DNA of 64,000 nucleotides from Prorocentrum cordatum. Lineage: Eukaryota; Sar; Dinophyceae; Prorocentrales; Prorocentraceae. The stretch lies in NCBI GenBank assembly GCA_963575745.1, contig CAUYUJ010014321.1:351861-415860 (forward strand). Reading direction: 5' to 3'. Under the pieces are notes generated by a model. The model was given only the letters and a program-made list of their open reading frames with translations. It made no database searches and was not told where the DNA came from. Of this stretch, positions 1-11,046 are shown one piece after another (positions within the stretch are counted from its first letter, which is position 1; each line of letters opens with the position of its first letter). The position numbers and the translations under genes were made by a program.

Positions 1-298
1 AGGGTTTCCAGCGCATGCCGAAATCATGGAGTCTAACCGTAAGGTCGTGAATCATGCGTGCCAATTCTTCCCTGCTTCGTGCCAAGATGTAGCAATTGTC
101 TGCCCATACGAAGTGATTGACGACCGACGTGTAGGACGATTTGCCAGACTCCATGGAATCCCCAGTTTTAAAACACACTTGATAACCTATGTTCTGTGTA
201 TCCCACTGTCGGAAGGTTTCCTGCCACATCGCAGCAATAATAAGGTTGAACCCTAGGGGTCCCTCGGCACCGCCCGTTCTAATACATCTATCCCATCG
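1..298 (-). pseudogene. LINE reverse-transcriptase fragment, cut by window edge
   Basis: Read on the - strand, this stretch is an uninterrupted frame of about 98 codons that matches the reverse-transcriptase core of the LINE at 7331-11046. It starts with W-D-R-C-I-R-T-G-G-A-E-G-P-L-G-F-N-L (motif B), continues through the spacer and reaches V-N-H-F-V-W-A-D-N-C-Y (motif C), then A-R-S-R-E-E-L and M-R-W-K-P at the window edge. As in the other copy, motif C has Asn in place of the second Asp. The 5' side stops abruptly at about 298, where GGGGAACTCCGTAGAGC, the downstream half of the hairpin header, begins. Everything upstream of motif B is missing, which is the 5' truncation usual for LINE insertions. 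The 3' part lies outside the window. Confidence 0.85.
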
Positions 299-1324
299 GG
301 GAACTCCGTAGAGCTTCCTGACAGTATATAGTATGGAAGGAAAATCCAGAGAACGACTAGTTTCTGAGCTCAAGCGATTTCAGACCTCTCAAGATGACTA
401 ACAAAAAAACAGTTTGCCAACCCAGCTCGAGTATCAAACCGAGTTCAGACCTCTGCAACAGGCGGACGCGTCAAATGTCCGCGAATCGACTCCTCTGACT
501 GGCCCTGCAGCCCCCTACAGCCCGAGTTAAGTGAAGAAAACCGACAGCAGATCTCAAATAATACAATAGTTTCGCGAACATAGTTCGAACAGAAGACCGA
601 TTTGCGAGCTCTGGATTCGACAGACGGACATTGCTGATGTCTCTAAATCGATTTATGTCACGAGCAGCACTGTAGCCCTCCCCAAGCACGAGTTAAGTAC
701 AGAAAACCGAGAGGACTGCTCAAGATGACCCGAACAATACGAATAGTTTCGCAGACCTAGCGCGGGCAGCAGGCCGAGTTCAGAGCTCTCAATTCAAGAC
801 ACGAACGCGCCTACAGATTCCCAATCGTGTTCTGTGACTATGAGCTCTATAGCTGCCCTACAGCTCGAGAAAGGTACAGAAAACCGAGAGCGTCTGCTAC
901 AATGACTCGACTAACACGAATAGGTTTGCGGACCTACCTCGGCTAGCAGACCGAGTTCAGACCTCTGGGTTCAACAGGCGAACGCGCCTAATCATTCTAC
1001 ATCGATTAGCTGTGCTTATCAGCTCTGTAGCTGCCCTAAAGCTCGAGTTATGTTCAAAAAACCGTCAGCACGTATCAAGATGACTCGAAACGGCCGATCC
1101 CGCCACAGTGCTTTTCGATAGTAATATTCACCCGATCCAGCTGAGATCAAGATGGCGAGCGGGAATAAGATCGAATATCACGGGATAATATACTAGAGCT
1201 CTAACGAATTGTTGAATCTCGAGAACAAAATTTTCAACCGACCAAAAGTTGTGAAAAGTTCAGTTTTTTTTCGAGCCAACTAGCTCTCCAGCGCGCCGGA
1301 AGTACTCTTAGCTTCCAGCAATAA
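299..1324 (+). repeat. Satellite block behind a LINE-interrupted hairpin
   Basis: It begins with the downstream remnant of a hairpin header (299-318). Diverged ~178-bp monomers follow, recognisable by GATGACTCGAATAATAC-like anchors near 723, 902 and 1079, with shorter, damaged monomers at 360-720. The conserved tail begins near 1088 (AACGGCCGATCCCGCC) and contains GAGATCAAGATGGCGAGCGG before the next header. No gene is visible. Confidence 0.8.
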
Positions 1325-2331
1325 CTGGGCGCCGGCGGTAAACCGTCAACCTTGGTTACCGCCAGGAACTCGTAGAGCTTCCTAGCTCGACTTAAGTTGA
1401 GAAAACCGACAGTACCTACCAACATTACGACTCATAGTAAATATTTTTTGACCTTTGAATGCGACAGGCGGACGCGTCTGATGTCTGCGAATCGGCTCTT
1501 CTGTGATTACCAGCCCTGCAGCCCCCCCTACAGCCCGAGTTAAGTGCAGAAAACCGACAGCATCTCTCAGGATGACTCGAACAATACAGTAGTTTCGCAG
1601 ACCTAATTCGGGCAGCAGACCGAGTTCCGAGCTCTCGATTCGACAGGCGGACGCGCATGATGTCTTCAAATCGATTACTGTGACAACCAGCACTCTGGTC
1701 CTCCTCAGCACGAGTTGAGTGAAGAAAACCGAGAGCACTTCCCAAGATGACTCGACCAATACGAATAGTTTCGCGAACCTAGCTCGGGCAGCAGACCGAG
1801 TTCAGACCTCTAGATGGAATAGACGAACGCGTCTGATGATCTACAATCGATTTCTGTGAGAATGAGCCCTGTAGCTTCCCTACAGCTCGAGTTAAGTACA
1901 GAAAACCGAGAGTTTCTGTCAAGATGACTCGAATAATATGAATAGGTTTGCGGACCTAGCGCGGCTAACAGACCGAGTTCAGACCTCTGGATTGAACAGA
2001 CGAAGGCGCCTAATCATTCTACATCAATTAGCTGTGCTTACCAGCTCTGTAGCTGTCCTAAAGCTCGAGTTATGTTCAGAAAACCGTCAGCGCATATCAA
2101 GATGGCTCAAAACGACCGATCCCGCCACCGTGCTTTTCGATAGTAATATTCACCCGATCGAGCTGAGATCAAGATGGCGAGCGGGAATAAGATCGAATAT
2201 CACGGGAAAAAATACTAGAGCTCTAACGAATGGTTGAATTTCGAGAACAAAATTTTCAACCGACCAAAAGTCACCAAAAGTTCCGTCGAGATTTTTCGAG
2301 CCAACTAGCTCTCCAGCGCGCCGGAATTACT
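1325..2331 (+). repeat. Hairpin-headed satellite block (class I)
   Basis: The header at 1325-1383 (CTGGGCGCC, stem CCGGCGGTAA / TTACCGCC) follows ...AATA and ends in CTCGTAGAGCTTCC. Monomer anchors lie near 1572, 1746 and 1922. The tail starts near 2101 and runs to the next header. Confidence 0.8.
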
Positions 2332-3300
2332 CGGCGCCGGCGGTAAACCGTCAACCTTGCTTACCGCCGGGAGACTCGTAGAGCTTCCTAACTCGACTCA
2401 AGTTGAGAAAACAGACAGCACAACAATCTGACTTATAGTGAATAGTTTTTGACCTCTGAATGCGACAGACGGACGCGTCTGATGTCTGCGAATCGACTCC
2501 TGTCATTATCAGCCCTGCAGCCCCCTACAGCCCGAGTTAAGTGCAGAAAACCGACAGCACCTCTCAGGATGACTCGAATAATAGAAATAGTTTCGCGGAC
2601 CTAGTTCGGGCAGCAGACAGAGTTCAGAGCTCTCTATTCGACAGGCGGACGCGCCTGATGTCTTCAAATCGATTCCAGTGATTACCAGCCATGCAGACCC
2701 CCTACAGCCCGAGTTAAGTCCAGATAGCCGACAGCATCTCGCAAGCGACTCGAACGATACGAATAGGTTCGCGATTCTAGATCGGGCAGCAGCCAGAGCT
2801 CTGGATTCGACAGACAAACGCAACTGATGATTCTGAATTGGTTTCTGTAAATATCAGCTCTGTAGCTGTCCTACAGCTCGAGTTAGGTGCAGAAAACCGA
2901 GAGTTTCTGTCAAGATGACTCGAATAATACGAATCGGTTTGCGAACCTAGCTCGGCTAGCAGACCGAGTTCAGACCTCTGGGTTCAACAGGCGAACGCGC
3001 CTGATCATTCTGCATGCATTGGCTGTGCTTACCAGTTCTGTACCTGCCCTAGAGCTCGAGTTATGTTCAGAAAAAGATGACTCAAAACGGCCGATCCCGC
3101 CCGTGTGCTTTTCGATAGTAATATTCACCCGATCGAGCTGAGATCGAGATGGCGAGCGGGAATAAGATCGAATATCACGGGAAAAAATACTAGAGCTCTA
3201 ACGATTTGTTGAATTTTGAGAACAAACTTTTCAACCGAGCAAAAGTCATCAAAAGTTCCGTCGAGATTTTTCTTGCCAACTAGCTCTCCAGCGCGCCGGA
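2332..3300 (+). repeat. Hairpin-headed satellite block (class I)
   Basis: The header at 2332-2391 lacks the first CTG and begins at GGCGCCGG. Anchors lie near 2568, 2745 and 2912, and the tail starts near 3075 (GATGACTCAAAACGGCC). The tail shares AAAATTTTCAACCGA-like and TTGCCAACTAGCTCTCC segments with the other blocks. Confidence 0.8.
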
Positions 3301-4650
3301 ACTGGGCGCCAGCGGTAAACCGTCAACCTTTCTTACCGCCGGGGGACTCGTAGAGCTTCCTGACAGTATATAGTGCGGGAAAAAATCCAGAGAACGACTA
3401 GTTTTCAGCCCAAGCGATTTCAGACCTCTCAAGATGACTCTAACAAAAAAACAAACAGTTTCGCAACCCAGCTCGAGTATCAGACCGAGTTCAGACCTCT
3501 CAATGCGACAGGCGGACGCGTCTGATGTCTGCGAATCGACTCATGTGATTACCAGCCCTGCAGCCCCCCTACAGCCCGAGTTAAGTGCAGAAAACCGACA
3601 GCATCTCTCAGGATGACTCGAATAATACAATAGTTTCGCGGACCTGTTTCGAGCAGCAGACCAAGTTCTGAGCTCTCGAATCGACCAACGAACGCGCCTG
3701 ATGTGTGCAAATCGATTTCTATGATTCGCAGCACTGTAGCCCTCCCCCAGCACGAGTTGAGTGCAGAAAATTGAGAGCACTTTTCACGATGATTCGGACA
3801 ACACGAATAGTTTCGCGAACCTAGCTCGGGCAGCAGGCCGAGTTCAGAGCTCTCGATACAATAGACAAACGCGCCCGATGATTCCCAATCGATTTCTGTG
3901 ACTATAGGCTCTGTAGCTGCCCTACAGCTCGAGTTAAGTACAGAAAACCGAGAGCGTTTGTCAAGATGCCTCGAATAATACGAACAGATTTGCGGACCTA
4001 GCTCGGCTAGCAGACCGAGTTCAGACCTCTAAAGTCAAGAGGCGAACGCGCCTGATGATTCTGAATGCGATGGATGTGCTTACCAGCTCTGTAGCTGCCC
4101 TGCAGCTCGAATTAAATACAAAATACCCACCACGCGTATCAAGTTGACTCGAATAATACGAATAGGTTTGCGGACCTAGCTCGGCTAGCAAACCGAGTTC
4201 AGACCTATGGATTCAACAGGCGAACGCGCCTGCTGATTCTGAGTGCACTAGGTGTGCTTACCAGCACTGTAGCTGGCCTACAGCTCGAGTTAAGTAGAAA
4301 ATACCGATAACGCGTATCAAGTTGACTCGAATAATACGAATAGGTTTGCGAACCTAGCTCGGCTAGCAGACCGAGTTCAGACCTATGGATTCAACAGGCG
4401 AACGCGCCTGATGATTCTGAGTGCGATAGGTGTGCTTACCAGCACTGTAGCTGCCCTACAGCTCGAGTTAAGTAGAAAATACCGACAACGCGTATCAAGA
4501 TGACTCGAAACAGCCGATCCCGCCGGGACGCTTTTTGGCAGTAAAAGGTACCCGATCGAGCTGAGATCAAGATGGCGAGCGGGAATAAGATCGAATATGA
4601 CGGGAAAAAATACTAGAGCTCAAACGAATGGTTGAATTTCGAGAACAAAA
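3301..4650 (+). repeat. Satellite block with the most regular 178-bp monomers
   Basis: After the header at 3301-3360, anchors recur near 3433, 3612, 3789, 3965, 4143, 4321 and 4499, giving spacings of 176-179 bp. This is the best place to define the monomer consensus. A monomer reads from GACTCGAATAATACGAATAG through CAGACCGAGTTCAGACC and AACAGGCGAACGCGCCTGAT to AGCTCGAGTTAAGTA. The tail begins at 4499 and is cut at GAGAACAAA by the next header. Confidence 0.85.
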
Positions 4651-5698
4651 CTGGGCGCCGGCGGTAAACCGTCAACCTTTTTTACCGCCGGGGGACTCGT
4701 AGAGCTTCCTGACAATATATAATGTGGAAAAGAATTTCAGAGAACGACTAGTTTTTCAGCCCAAGCGATTATAGACCTCTCAAGATGACTCTAACAAAAC
4801 AAACGAACAGTTTTCCAATCGAGCTCGAGTATGAAACCGAGTTCAGACCTCTGAATGCGACAGGCGGACGCGTCTGATGTCTGCGGATCGATTCCTGTGA
4901 TTACCAGCTCTGCAGCCCCCCATACAGCCTGAGTTAAGTGCAGAAAATCGAGAGTACCTCTCAGGATGACTCGAATAATACAACAGTTTCGCGGATCTCG
5001 TTCGAGCAGCAGACCGAGTTCCGAGCTCTCGGTTCGACGAACGGACGCGCCTGATGTCTCGAAATCGATTCCTGTGACCAGCAGCACTGTAGCCCTCCCC
5101 CAGCACGGTTTAAGTACAGAAAACCGAGAGCACTTCTCAAGATGACTCGAACCATACCAATAGGTTCGCGAACCTAGCTCGGGGGGCAGGCCGAGTTAAG
5201 AGCTCTTGATTCAACAGACGAACGCGTCTGATAATTCTCAATCGATTTCTGTGATTATCAGCTCTGTGGCTGCCCTAGAGATCGAGTTAAGTACGAAAAA
5301 CCGAGAGCGTTTGCTAAATGACTCGAATAATACGAATAGGTTTGCGACCCTAGCTCGGCTAGCAGAGCGAGTTCAGACCTCTGGATTCAACAGGCGAACG
5401 CGCCTGGTCATTCTGAATGCATTAGCTGTGCTGACCAGCTCTGTAGTTGTCCTGAAGCTCGAGTTATCTTGAGGAAACCGACAGCGCGTATCAAGATGAC
5501 TCGAAACGGCCGTTCCCGCCCGCCTGCTTTTTGGCCTTCAAAGTTACCCGATCGAGCTGAGATCAAGATGGCGAGCGGGAATGAGATCGAATATCATGGG
5601 GAAAAATACTAGAGCTCTAACGAATGTTCAAATTTTGAGAACAAAATTTTCAACCGACCAAAAGTCAGCCAAAGGTCCGTCGAGATTTGTCTTGCCAA
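4651..5698 (+). repeat. Hairpin-headed satellite block (class I)
   Basis: The header at 4651-4709 follows the truncated tail of the previous block (...GAGAACAAAA). Monomer anchors lie near 4784, 4964, 5141 and 5318, and the tail runs from about 5493. The tail is nearly complete, ending at TTGCCAACT just before the class III header. Confidence 0.8.
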
Positions 5699-6104
5699 CT
5701 GGAACCGGCGGTAAACTGTCAACCTTCCTTACCGCCGGAGCCCTCGTAGAGCTCTTTTCTCGCACGGCCCTGCTCGGTACTTATACAGGTAGACTCTGGA
5801 AGAAAATCCCAGAAAACTCGAAAAATCACGTTTTTATGTTTTTATCCGGAGATGGTTGCGCCAAGTGGTTTCATAGTAATACTACACCTACAGACCTCAG
5901 AATTCATTCGCGAACGCGAAATAACCCACTACAGGTACGAAAAATACCAGATCTCAAAACGAATGTTCAAATCTCTCACGAAGTTTGTCCAACCGACCCA
6001 AAGTTCGCACATTGTCCGTCGGGGCCGGGTCGGCCAACTGGGCGCCGGGAACAAAATTTTCAATCGACCAAAAGTCACCAAAAGGTCCGTCGATTGTTCT
6101 TGCC
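5699..6104 (+). repeat. Class III hairpin-headed module
   Basis: The header at 5699-5755 has the AACCGG start and ends GCCCTCGTAGAGCTC. The body (TCTCGCACGGC..., TTTATCCGGAGATGG, CGAAATAACCCACTACAGG) is unlike the satellite and recurs once, at 28050-28408. At 6038-6055 a stub of another header (CTGGGCGCCGGG) is joined directly to a satellite tail (AACAAAATTTTCAATCGACC), so this junction is rearranged. Confidence 0.75.
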
Positions 6105-7297
6105 AACTAGCTCACAGCCCGAAGTCAGTGCAGAAAACCGACAGCATCTCTCAGGATGACTCGAACAATACAATAGTTTCGCGAACCTAGTTCGGGCAGC
6201 AGACCGAGTTCCGAGCTCTGGATTCGACAGGCGGACGCGCATGATCTCTTTAAATCGATGTCAACCAGCACTGTAGCCCCCTCTCAGCGCAAGTTTGGTG
6301 AAGAAACCGAGAGCACTTCTCAAGATGACTCGACCAATACGAATAATTTCGTCATTCTAGATCGGGCAGAAGACCGAGTTCAGAACTCTGGATTCGACAG
6401 ACGGACGCGCATGATCTCTTTAAATCGATTGATATGACAACCAGCACTGTAGCCCCCTCTCAGCGCAAGTTGAGTGAAGAAAACCGAGAGCACTTATCAA
6501 GATGACTCGACCAATACGAATAATTTTCCGATTCTAGATAGGACAGAAGACCGAGTTCAGAGCTCTGGAGTCGACAGAGAAACGCAACTGACGATTCTGA
6601 ATCAGTTTCTGTGAATGTCAGCTCTGTAGCTCTCTTACAGCTCGAGTTTAGTGAAGAAAACCGAGAGTTTCTCTCAAGATGACTCGAATAATACGAATAG
6701 GTTTGCGGACCTAGCTCGGCTCACAGACCGAGTTCAGACCTCTGGGTTCAACAGGCGAACGCGCCTAATCATTCTGCATCGATTAGCGGTGCTTACAGCT
6801 CTGTAAATGTCCCAAAGCTCGAGTTATGTTGAGAAAACCGTCAGCGCGTATCAAGATGACTCGGAACGGCCGATCCCGCCAGAGTGCTTTTTGGCCGCGC
6901 GCAGGTGGAACTCCCCCCAAAACCTCCATCGCCGACGCGAGGACACCATCATTGTCATCGGCACGATCAGCATCGGCGCCGGCATTGGTCTTGCTACCGT
7001 CACTGCCATCATCATCGTTAGCATCGCAATCACCATCGTGGTGGTTCAAAATCTTCATTTCAAAGTTACCCGATCGAGCTGAGATCAAGATGGCGAGCGG
7101 GAATAAGATCGAATATCACGGGAAAAAATACTAGAGCTCCAACGAATGTTCAAATTTCGAGAACAAAATTTTCAACCGACCAAAAGTCACCAAAAGTTCC
7201 GTCGAGATTTTTCTTGCCAACTAGCTCTCCAGCGCGCCGGAATTACTCTTAGCTTGCAGCATTAACTTGCTAAGGGAAGCTCTACGAGTTACTCCTA
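6105..7297 (+). repeat. Satellite block interrupted by a 162-bp CAT-rich insertion
   Basis: Monomers with anchors near 6153, 6324, 6501 and 6678 are followed by a tail from about 6855. The tail is split after CTTTTTGGCC at 6896 and resumes with TTCAAAGTTACCCGATCGAG at 7059. It then ends normally with TAAGGGAAGCTCTACGAGTT near 7271-7290. Confidence 0.8.
6897..7058. other. Foreign 162-bp insert in a satellite tail
   Basis: The sequence between CTTTTTGGCC and TTCAAAGTT is absent from every other copy of this tail in the window. It is GC-rich at first and then rich in CAT/ATC triplets. Its length is a multiple of three and it is open in several frames, but the reading (alanine/serine or isoleucine/threonine runs) does not resemble a known protein. 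No clear target duplication flanks it. Origin unknown. Confidence 0.6.
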
Positions 7298-7330
7298 CTG
7301 GGCGCCGGCGGTAAACCGTCAACCTTGGTT
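7298..7330 (+). repeat. Upstream half of the hairpin header that hosts the LINE
   Basis: CTGGGCGCCGGCGGTAAACC and the following loop reach AACCTTGGTT at 7330. In uninterrupted headers the next bases are ACCGCCGGGG. Here the LINE 3' end starts instead, and the rest of the header resumes at 11047. Confidence 0.85.
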
Positions 7331-10300
7331 TTTGCGGCTTTGCGAGGCTCCTACTGGCCCTAGGGCCACGAGCAAGCACGAGGTCAGGTGTCTTCAGGAA
7401 GCGAAAGCTCTTATTCGAACATAAAGTCAAGACAACCCAGAAGCAGCGAAGCTGCGATGAATCATCAATCACAAATATGAGCGAACGAGCAAACGCACAC
7501 AGAAATGAATCAAAATGCAGTCAACTAAACATGCAAGAGAAATGAGAACTCTCAGCGAAGCTGAGTATATCATAGTAAGGGAAAGAAACAACGAATTGAG
7601 AAACTGCAACTATCAAGTCTGTGGTAACCATAGAGCTGCCTGTGGGAGCGCAGTCACGATGCACTCCAAAGCACTGAGTTCTGTATCAGTAACAGTTGTA
7701 GTTGGACAAATAAGCCAAGCCCTCTCAAAAACTGACTTCCATATCAGCTGAGCGGGGTCCCGTCGATCCCAATACCGTGGTTTGAGGCCTATGTCTATCC
7801 AGCAACCGCACCCACATCCCTCAGACGACACGCCGCCATCGAAACCAGCCCGAATAGCAGCAGCAACGTAAAATTCTGTCTCATAATCGTGTGTATACGG
7901 ACTACATTCTGAACTAAATATCTGGCCCTCTCGGGCCTGGTGTGTAAGGACGTCGGCTCGAGTATTCCACTCCCGAAAATCATGACGAACAAGATCCATC
8001 CCCGCCGCTGGAGGTCGAATATTATAGCTGCTACAAAGCCCATCAAGCGTATTGATAATTTTTGATATTCTATCAGCATATGATCTATTATCTGCACGCC
8101 ACCGTCCCGTAGCCCAACTAACCACGAGGAGCGAGTCACCCACCACCTCCAGAGGGATTCCAGGGGCCTCCAGGTTCCAACGAGTTGCTTTCATATTATG
8201 AAGGGCGATGCGCTTTGCAAGTTTCTCAGCAGCCATCGGACTATCATCCGTGCTCACCTGAATTTCACCATGCACTGAGGGCGCCAAATAGGCGGGCGAA
8301 CTCACAAGTCCACACGTCGACACCTCCTGGAAACATCGAAGCATGCTCTGTGTACAAAGGTGCGTGACATATTGCATAAATCCAAGCTGGGAGCCTGTGA
8401 ACTGAACCCACCAATCATCTCCGAAAAACTCAGCTAATGTATATTGCCATGATCTCTGGCCAATGCTCTCCGTCCCTCGACAGCGACGTTTGTAGGAAGA
8501 AGCCTCCGACCAGTTGCCAAAGTGTCTCATCGTCTCACTCATAAGTGTGCGATTGCGATCAGTGTACGGTCCAAAACACAAACACGCCATACGGGAATCG
8601 CGCCATGTCCTCTCCGCCGCCTTCAAGTCGATCACTTTCTCAACAATCATGCTATTTGCGAAACTTGCAATGTCTTTTGCGAAATTCCAGTGCAACATCA
8701 GATAACGCTGGACAAGAGAGGAGCACCCAGCCTTCAAGAAACGATCCCGTGCAACATGATACCTCCTTTCCTGATAAGCTTGCTCCGTTTCCGTCGGCCC
8801 TTTCCGAGACGAGATCATCATCTTCAGGCACTTCCCTTCGAAGGAATGGAGAAACGAAAGAGTATGAGAATCTGCAGTGGTGGTCTCCATGCCGTACAGA
8901 GCCAAGCTCTGGACTCTATCCTGGTATCTCCGAAGCTTATCCTTGAGGGGGATACAATGCGACCTGAAATACCCTGCCTGGGAGTAAAATGCACGGCGAG
9001 CACAGTCCAGGCGAAAAGATACATCACGATGTACAGGACAGTTATATTCACTATGCAGCTGCGTGCCCAGTACGTCCATAGAAACGACCCGACGGTAACA
9101 TAACTCATCAATCTGCTGCACTGCATTCCTCCCACCACATGCATCAGAGAAAATCGGGATTTTCAGATCCATCGAACGTGGTATATTCCCGTCCTCATCC
9201 AAGACAGCGGGAGCTCCACACACCATGTACTTCAGCGATGTGGGTTTCCATCGCATCGAGAAGCTGTAAAGTGGAAGTGTCAAGTCTCTTACCATTCGAG
9301 TAAGCTCCTCACGGCTACGGCTGACGAGGTACACGTTATCTGCCCAGATAAAATGATTCACCACCGACCGATGCTCCGTACCGAAATCGACCGCATACCC
9401 CAGGCCCTGAACGTCCCAATTATGGATAACGTCACCCCACATGGCAGCAATAATGAGGTTAAAGCCCAAGGGCCCTTCTGGGCCTCCAGTCCTAATACAG
9501 GTGTCCCACTGGATGTTATCAATCTCCAACCCATCATAGTAGAGGCAGCCCGTGCTATGCGATAACGGATCCAGAAACGCGCGCTGTAAATATGCAGGGA
9601 CACGTGCATGCTCTAGACCCTTATGAACGTTCTGTATCGTGCAGTTGTCAAAGGCCTGGTATATGTCCATGTCCGCAACGTACAGACACTCTCGCTTTCC
9701 CCACTTGTCCCCGTGCATACACATATTAGTAAGGCTACTCGTGATGCGAGATGTGCTGTGACCCTGGCGGAACCCATAGAGGCCCAGAGGATGAAATAGC
9801 TTAGACGCCTCCACGTGCTGCTCAACCAGGATGACCACACACGCCGAGAACCAGCGAGTTATACTATTCTGCAAGCACAGGAGTCGAGCATCCGCCAAGT
9901 TCGTGATCCCCTTTAGTTTAGGCATATACGCAATAAGTATATCCCTCCATCGAACAGGGTACTGGACAGCCAGCCTCAAGAGAGAGTCGAAGATCTGTTG
10001 AATATGCCGAAGTGTGCACCATGGGAGAAGCTTGAGCATTTCACAAGGTACGCGATCAGGTCCTGTTGCACGTCGCGTTCTAAGACGAGCCCTCGCTGCA
10101 CAACATATCGACATCGTAATACTTCGAACAATCTGGCCACCCTTGATCTCCTCCTCTGCCTTCCTCCTGATCTCCTCCATCAAGTTGCTGTTCTCCTCCC
10201 CCCTACGCTGTGATGTGACCTTCCCCTTAACATGCTCCTCCAACTTCTCCTTCAAGATATATCTATCCTCCGTCTCCCATCCATCAACCACCACATGTTT

Positions 10301-11046
10301 GATACGATGTCGAATCTTACGACGAGTCGGGGGTACAGCCCATTCAAGAAGATCACGCCGATACTGTCTCCTCCAAACATTGGCAGCTGCTCTGAGTTCC
10401 TTTTTCTCTGGACCGTTCTGAAGGGACCGAATCCGCTCTTCGAGACGCGTGAGCTCAGGCGGGCGAGTAGGCGCCCGAGGCCGGGCAGCAGAGGCCGTGG
10501 AGAAATCCACATCCTCCTGCGTAAATGCTTTCAAAATAACAGGAGCGGTCTCTGTCACGTCCTGTGGTCGTGTCGACGCAGCCGGAGGGGAACCACATCC
10601 AGCAAACACGGCACCACAAAACTCGAGGTCAACCCTTTCCCTCCCTATCATCTCGTCCGCAAACGTCTGAGCCCGCCATCCCACCAAAGAAGGTTCCCTA
10701 TGCACACGCTCGACTGTCCAATCAGTCCTGCCAGGACTGGGCTGTCGTACTGTGCATATAACTAGAGCATGATCGGCAAGTCTACTACGATTATGAGTTC
10801 CACCGCTGCGATACTTGAAATCAATCTTACACTCCTGCACCTCCCACCCCATCGGAACCATCACATAGTCTAAGACTCCCCTCATCGATCTAGTCCGAGA
10901 ACGATTTCGCTCTTGTCCCCAGGGCTCCCAGGTCGGGCGACGACGGTCGAAGGTGTTGGCAGCTAGCAATCCCCAGGTCTGCATAAAGGTCAGCAAGTTA
11001 TCCGTCAACATCTGCCTCCTATCCTTCCTCTCCCTCTCCGCCTTCC
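7331..11046 (-). mobile_element. 5'-truncated LINE (non-LTR) retrotransposon
   Basis: This - strand element of 3.7 kb is bounded by the two halves of one hairpin header (7298-7330 and 11047-11067). Its 3' end, read on the - strand, is ...GCCGCAAAAA followed by CCAAGG of the header, so it ends in a short A run. About 280 bp of 3' UTR separate the stop codon near 7613 from this end. The reading frame stays open for 12 charged codons upstream of the first ATG right up to the 5' junction, and the endonuclease domain lacks its N-terminal half. The copy is therefore truncated at the 5' end rather than complete. The intact 1132-codon frame suggests a fairly recent insertion. Whether the header is the target or a shared 3' tail is discussed in the findings. 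Confidence 0.88.
7613..11011 (-). CDS. LINE ORF2-type polyprotein: endonuclease (partial), reverse transcriptase, permuted RNase H
   Basis: This frame of 1132 residues encodes the enzymatic protein of a non-LTR retrotransposon, which nicks target DNA and copies the element RNA there. Residues 1-90 are the C-terminal part of an exonuclease-endonuclease-phosphatase domain (LDYVMVP at 47-53, ADHALVICTV at 79-88). A charged linker spans about 180-300. The reverse transcriptase covers roughly 310-600: ATGPDRVPCEML (315-326), motif A VADMDIYQAFDN (445-456), motif B RTGGPEGPLGFNL (507-519) and motif C FIWADNVYLV (554-563), where Asn559 replaces the usual second Asp. The C-terminus (about 950-1125) carries RNase H signatures in permuted order: GDSLLVVSW (958-966), H1010...NTRAD-VLT (1016-1023), FDGG...GCGCGCW (1057-1071) and TELSALE (1110-1116). 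The first ATG is used, but the frame is open to the 5' junction, so the native start is lost. The recognised motifs make the family assignment secure; activity is uncertain. Confidence 0.88.
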   Translation of the reverse strand: MLTDNLLTFMQTWGLLAANTFDRRRPTWEPWGQERNRSRTRSMRGVLDYVMVPMGWEVQECKIDFKYRSGGTHNRSRLADHALVICTVRQPSPGRTDWTVERVHREPSLVGWRAQTFADEMIGRERVDLEFCGAVFAGCGSPPAASTRPQDVTETAPVILKAFTQEDVDFSTASAARPRAPTRPPELTRLEERIRSLQNGPEKKELRAAANVWRRQYRRDLLEWAVPPTRRKIRHRIKHVVVDGWETEDRYILKEKLEEHVKGKVTSQRRGEENSNLMEEIRRKAEEEIKGGQIVRSITMSICCAARARLRTRRATGPDRVPCEMLKLLPWCTLRHIQQIFDSLLRLAVQYPVRWRDILIAYMPKLKGITNLADARLLCLQNSITRWFSACVVILVEQHVEASKLFHPLGLYGFRQGHSTSRITSSLTNMCMHGDKWGKRECLYVADMDIYQAFDNCTIQNVHKGLEHARVPAYLQRAFLDPLSHSTGCLYYDGLEIDNIQWDTCIRTGGPEGPLGFNLIIAAMWGDVIHNWDVQGLGYAVDFGTEHRSVVNHFIWADNVYLVSRSREELTRMVRDLTLPLYSFSMRWKPTSLKYMVCGAPAVLDEDGNIPRSMDLKIPIFSDACGGRNAVQQIDELCYRRVVSMDVLGTQLHSEYNCPVHRDVSFRLDCARRAFYSQAGYFRSHCIPLKDKLRRYQDRVQSLALYGMETTTADSHTLSFLHSFEGKCLKMMISSRKGPTETEQAYQERRYHVARDRFLKAGCSSLVQRYLMLHWNFAKDIASFANSMIVEKVIDLKAAERTWRDSRMACLCFGPYTDRNRTLMSETMRHFGNWSEASSYKRRCRGTESIGQRSWQYTLAEFFGDDWWVQFTGSQLGFMQYVTHLCTQSMLRCFQEVSTCGLVSSPAYLAPSVHGEIQVSTDDSPMAAEKLAKRIALHNMKATRWNLEAPGIPLEVVGDSLLVVSWATGRWRADNRSYADRISKIINTLDGLCSSYNIRPPAAGMDLVRHDFREWNTRADVLTHQAREGQIFSSECSPYTHDYETEFYVAAAIRAGFDGGVSSEGCGCGCWIDIGLKPRYWDRRDPAQLIWKSVFERAWLICPTTTVTDTELSALECIVTALPQAALWLPQT

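Noticed and set aside
7795-10765. Many frames antisense to or in other frames of the LINE ORF
   Set aside because: Shadows of the 1132-codon frame, which alone carries the motifs.
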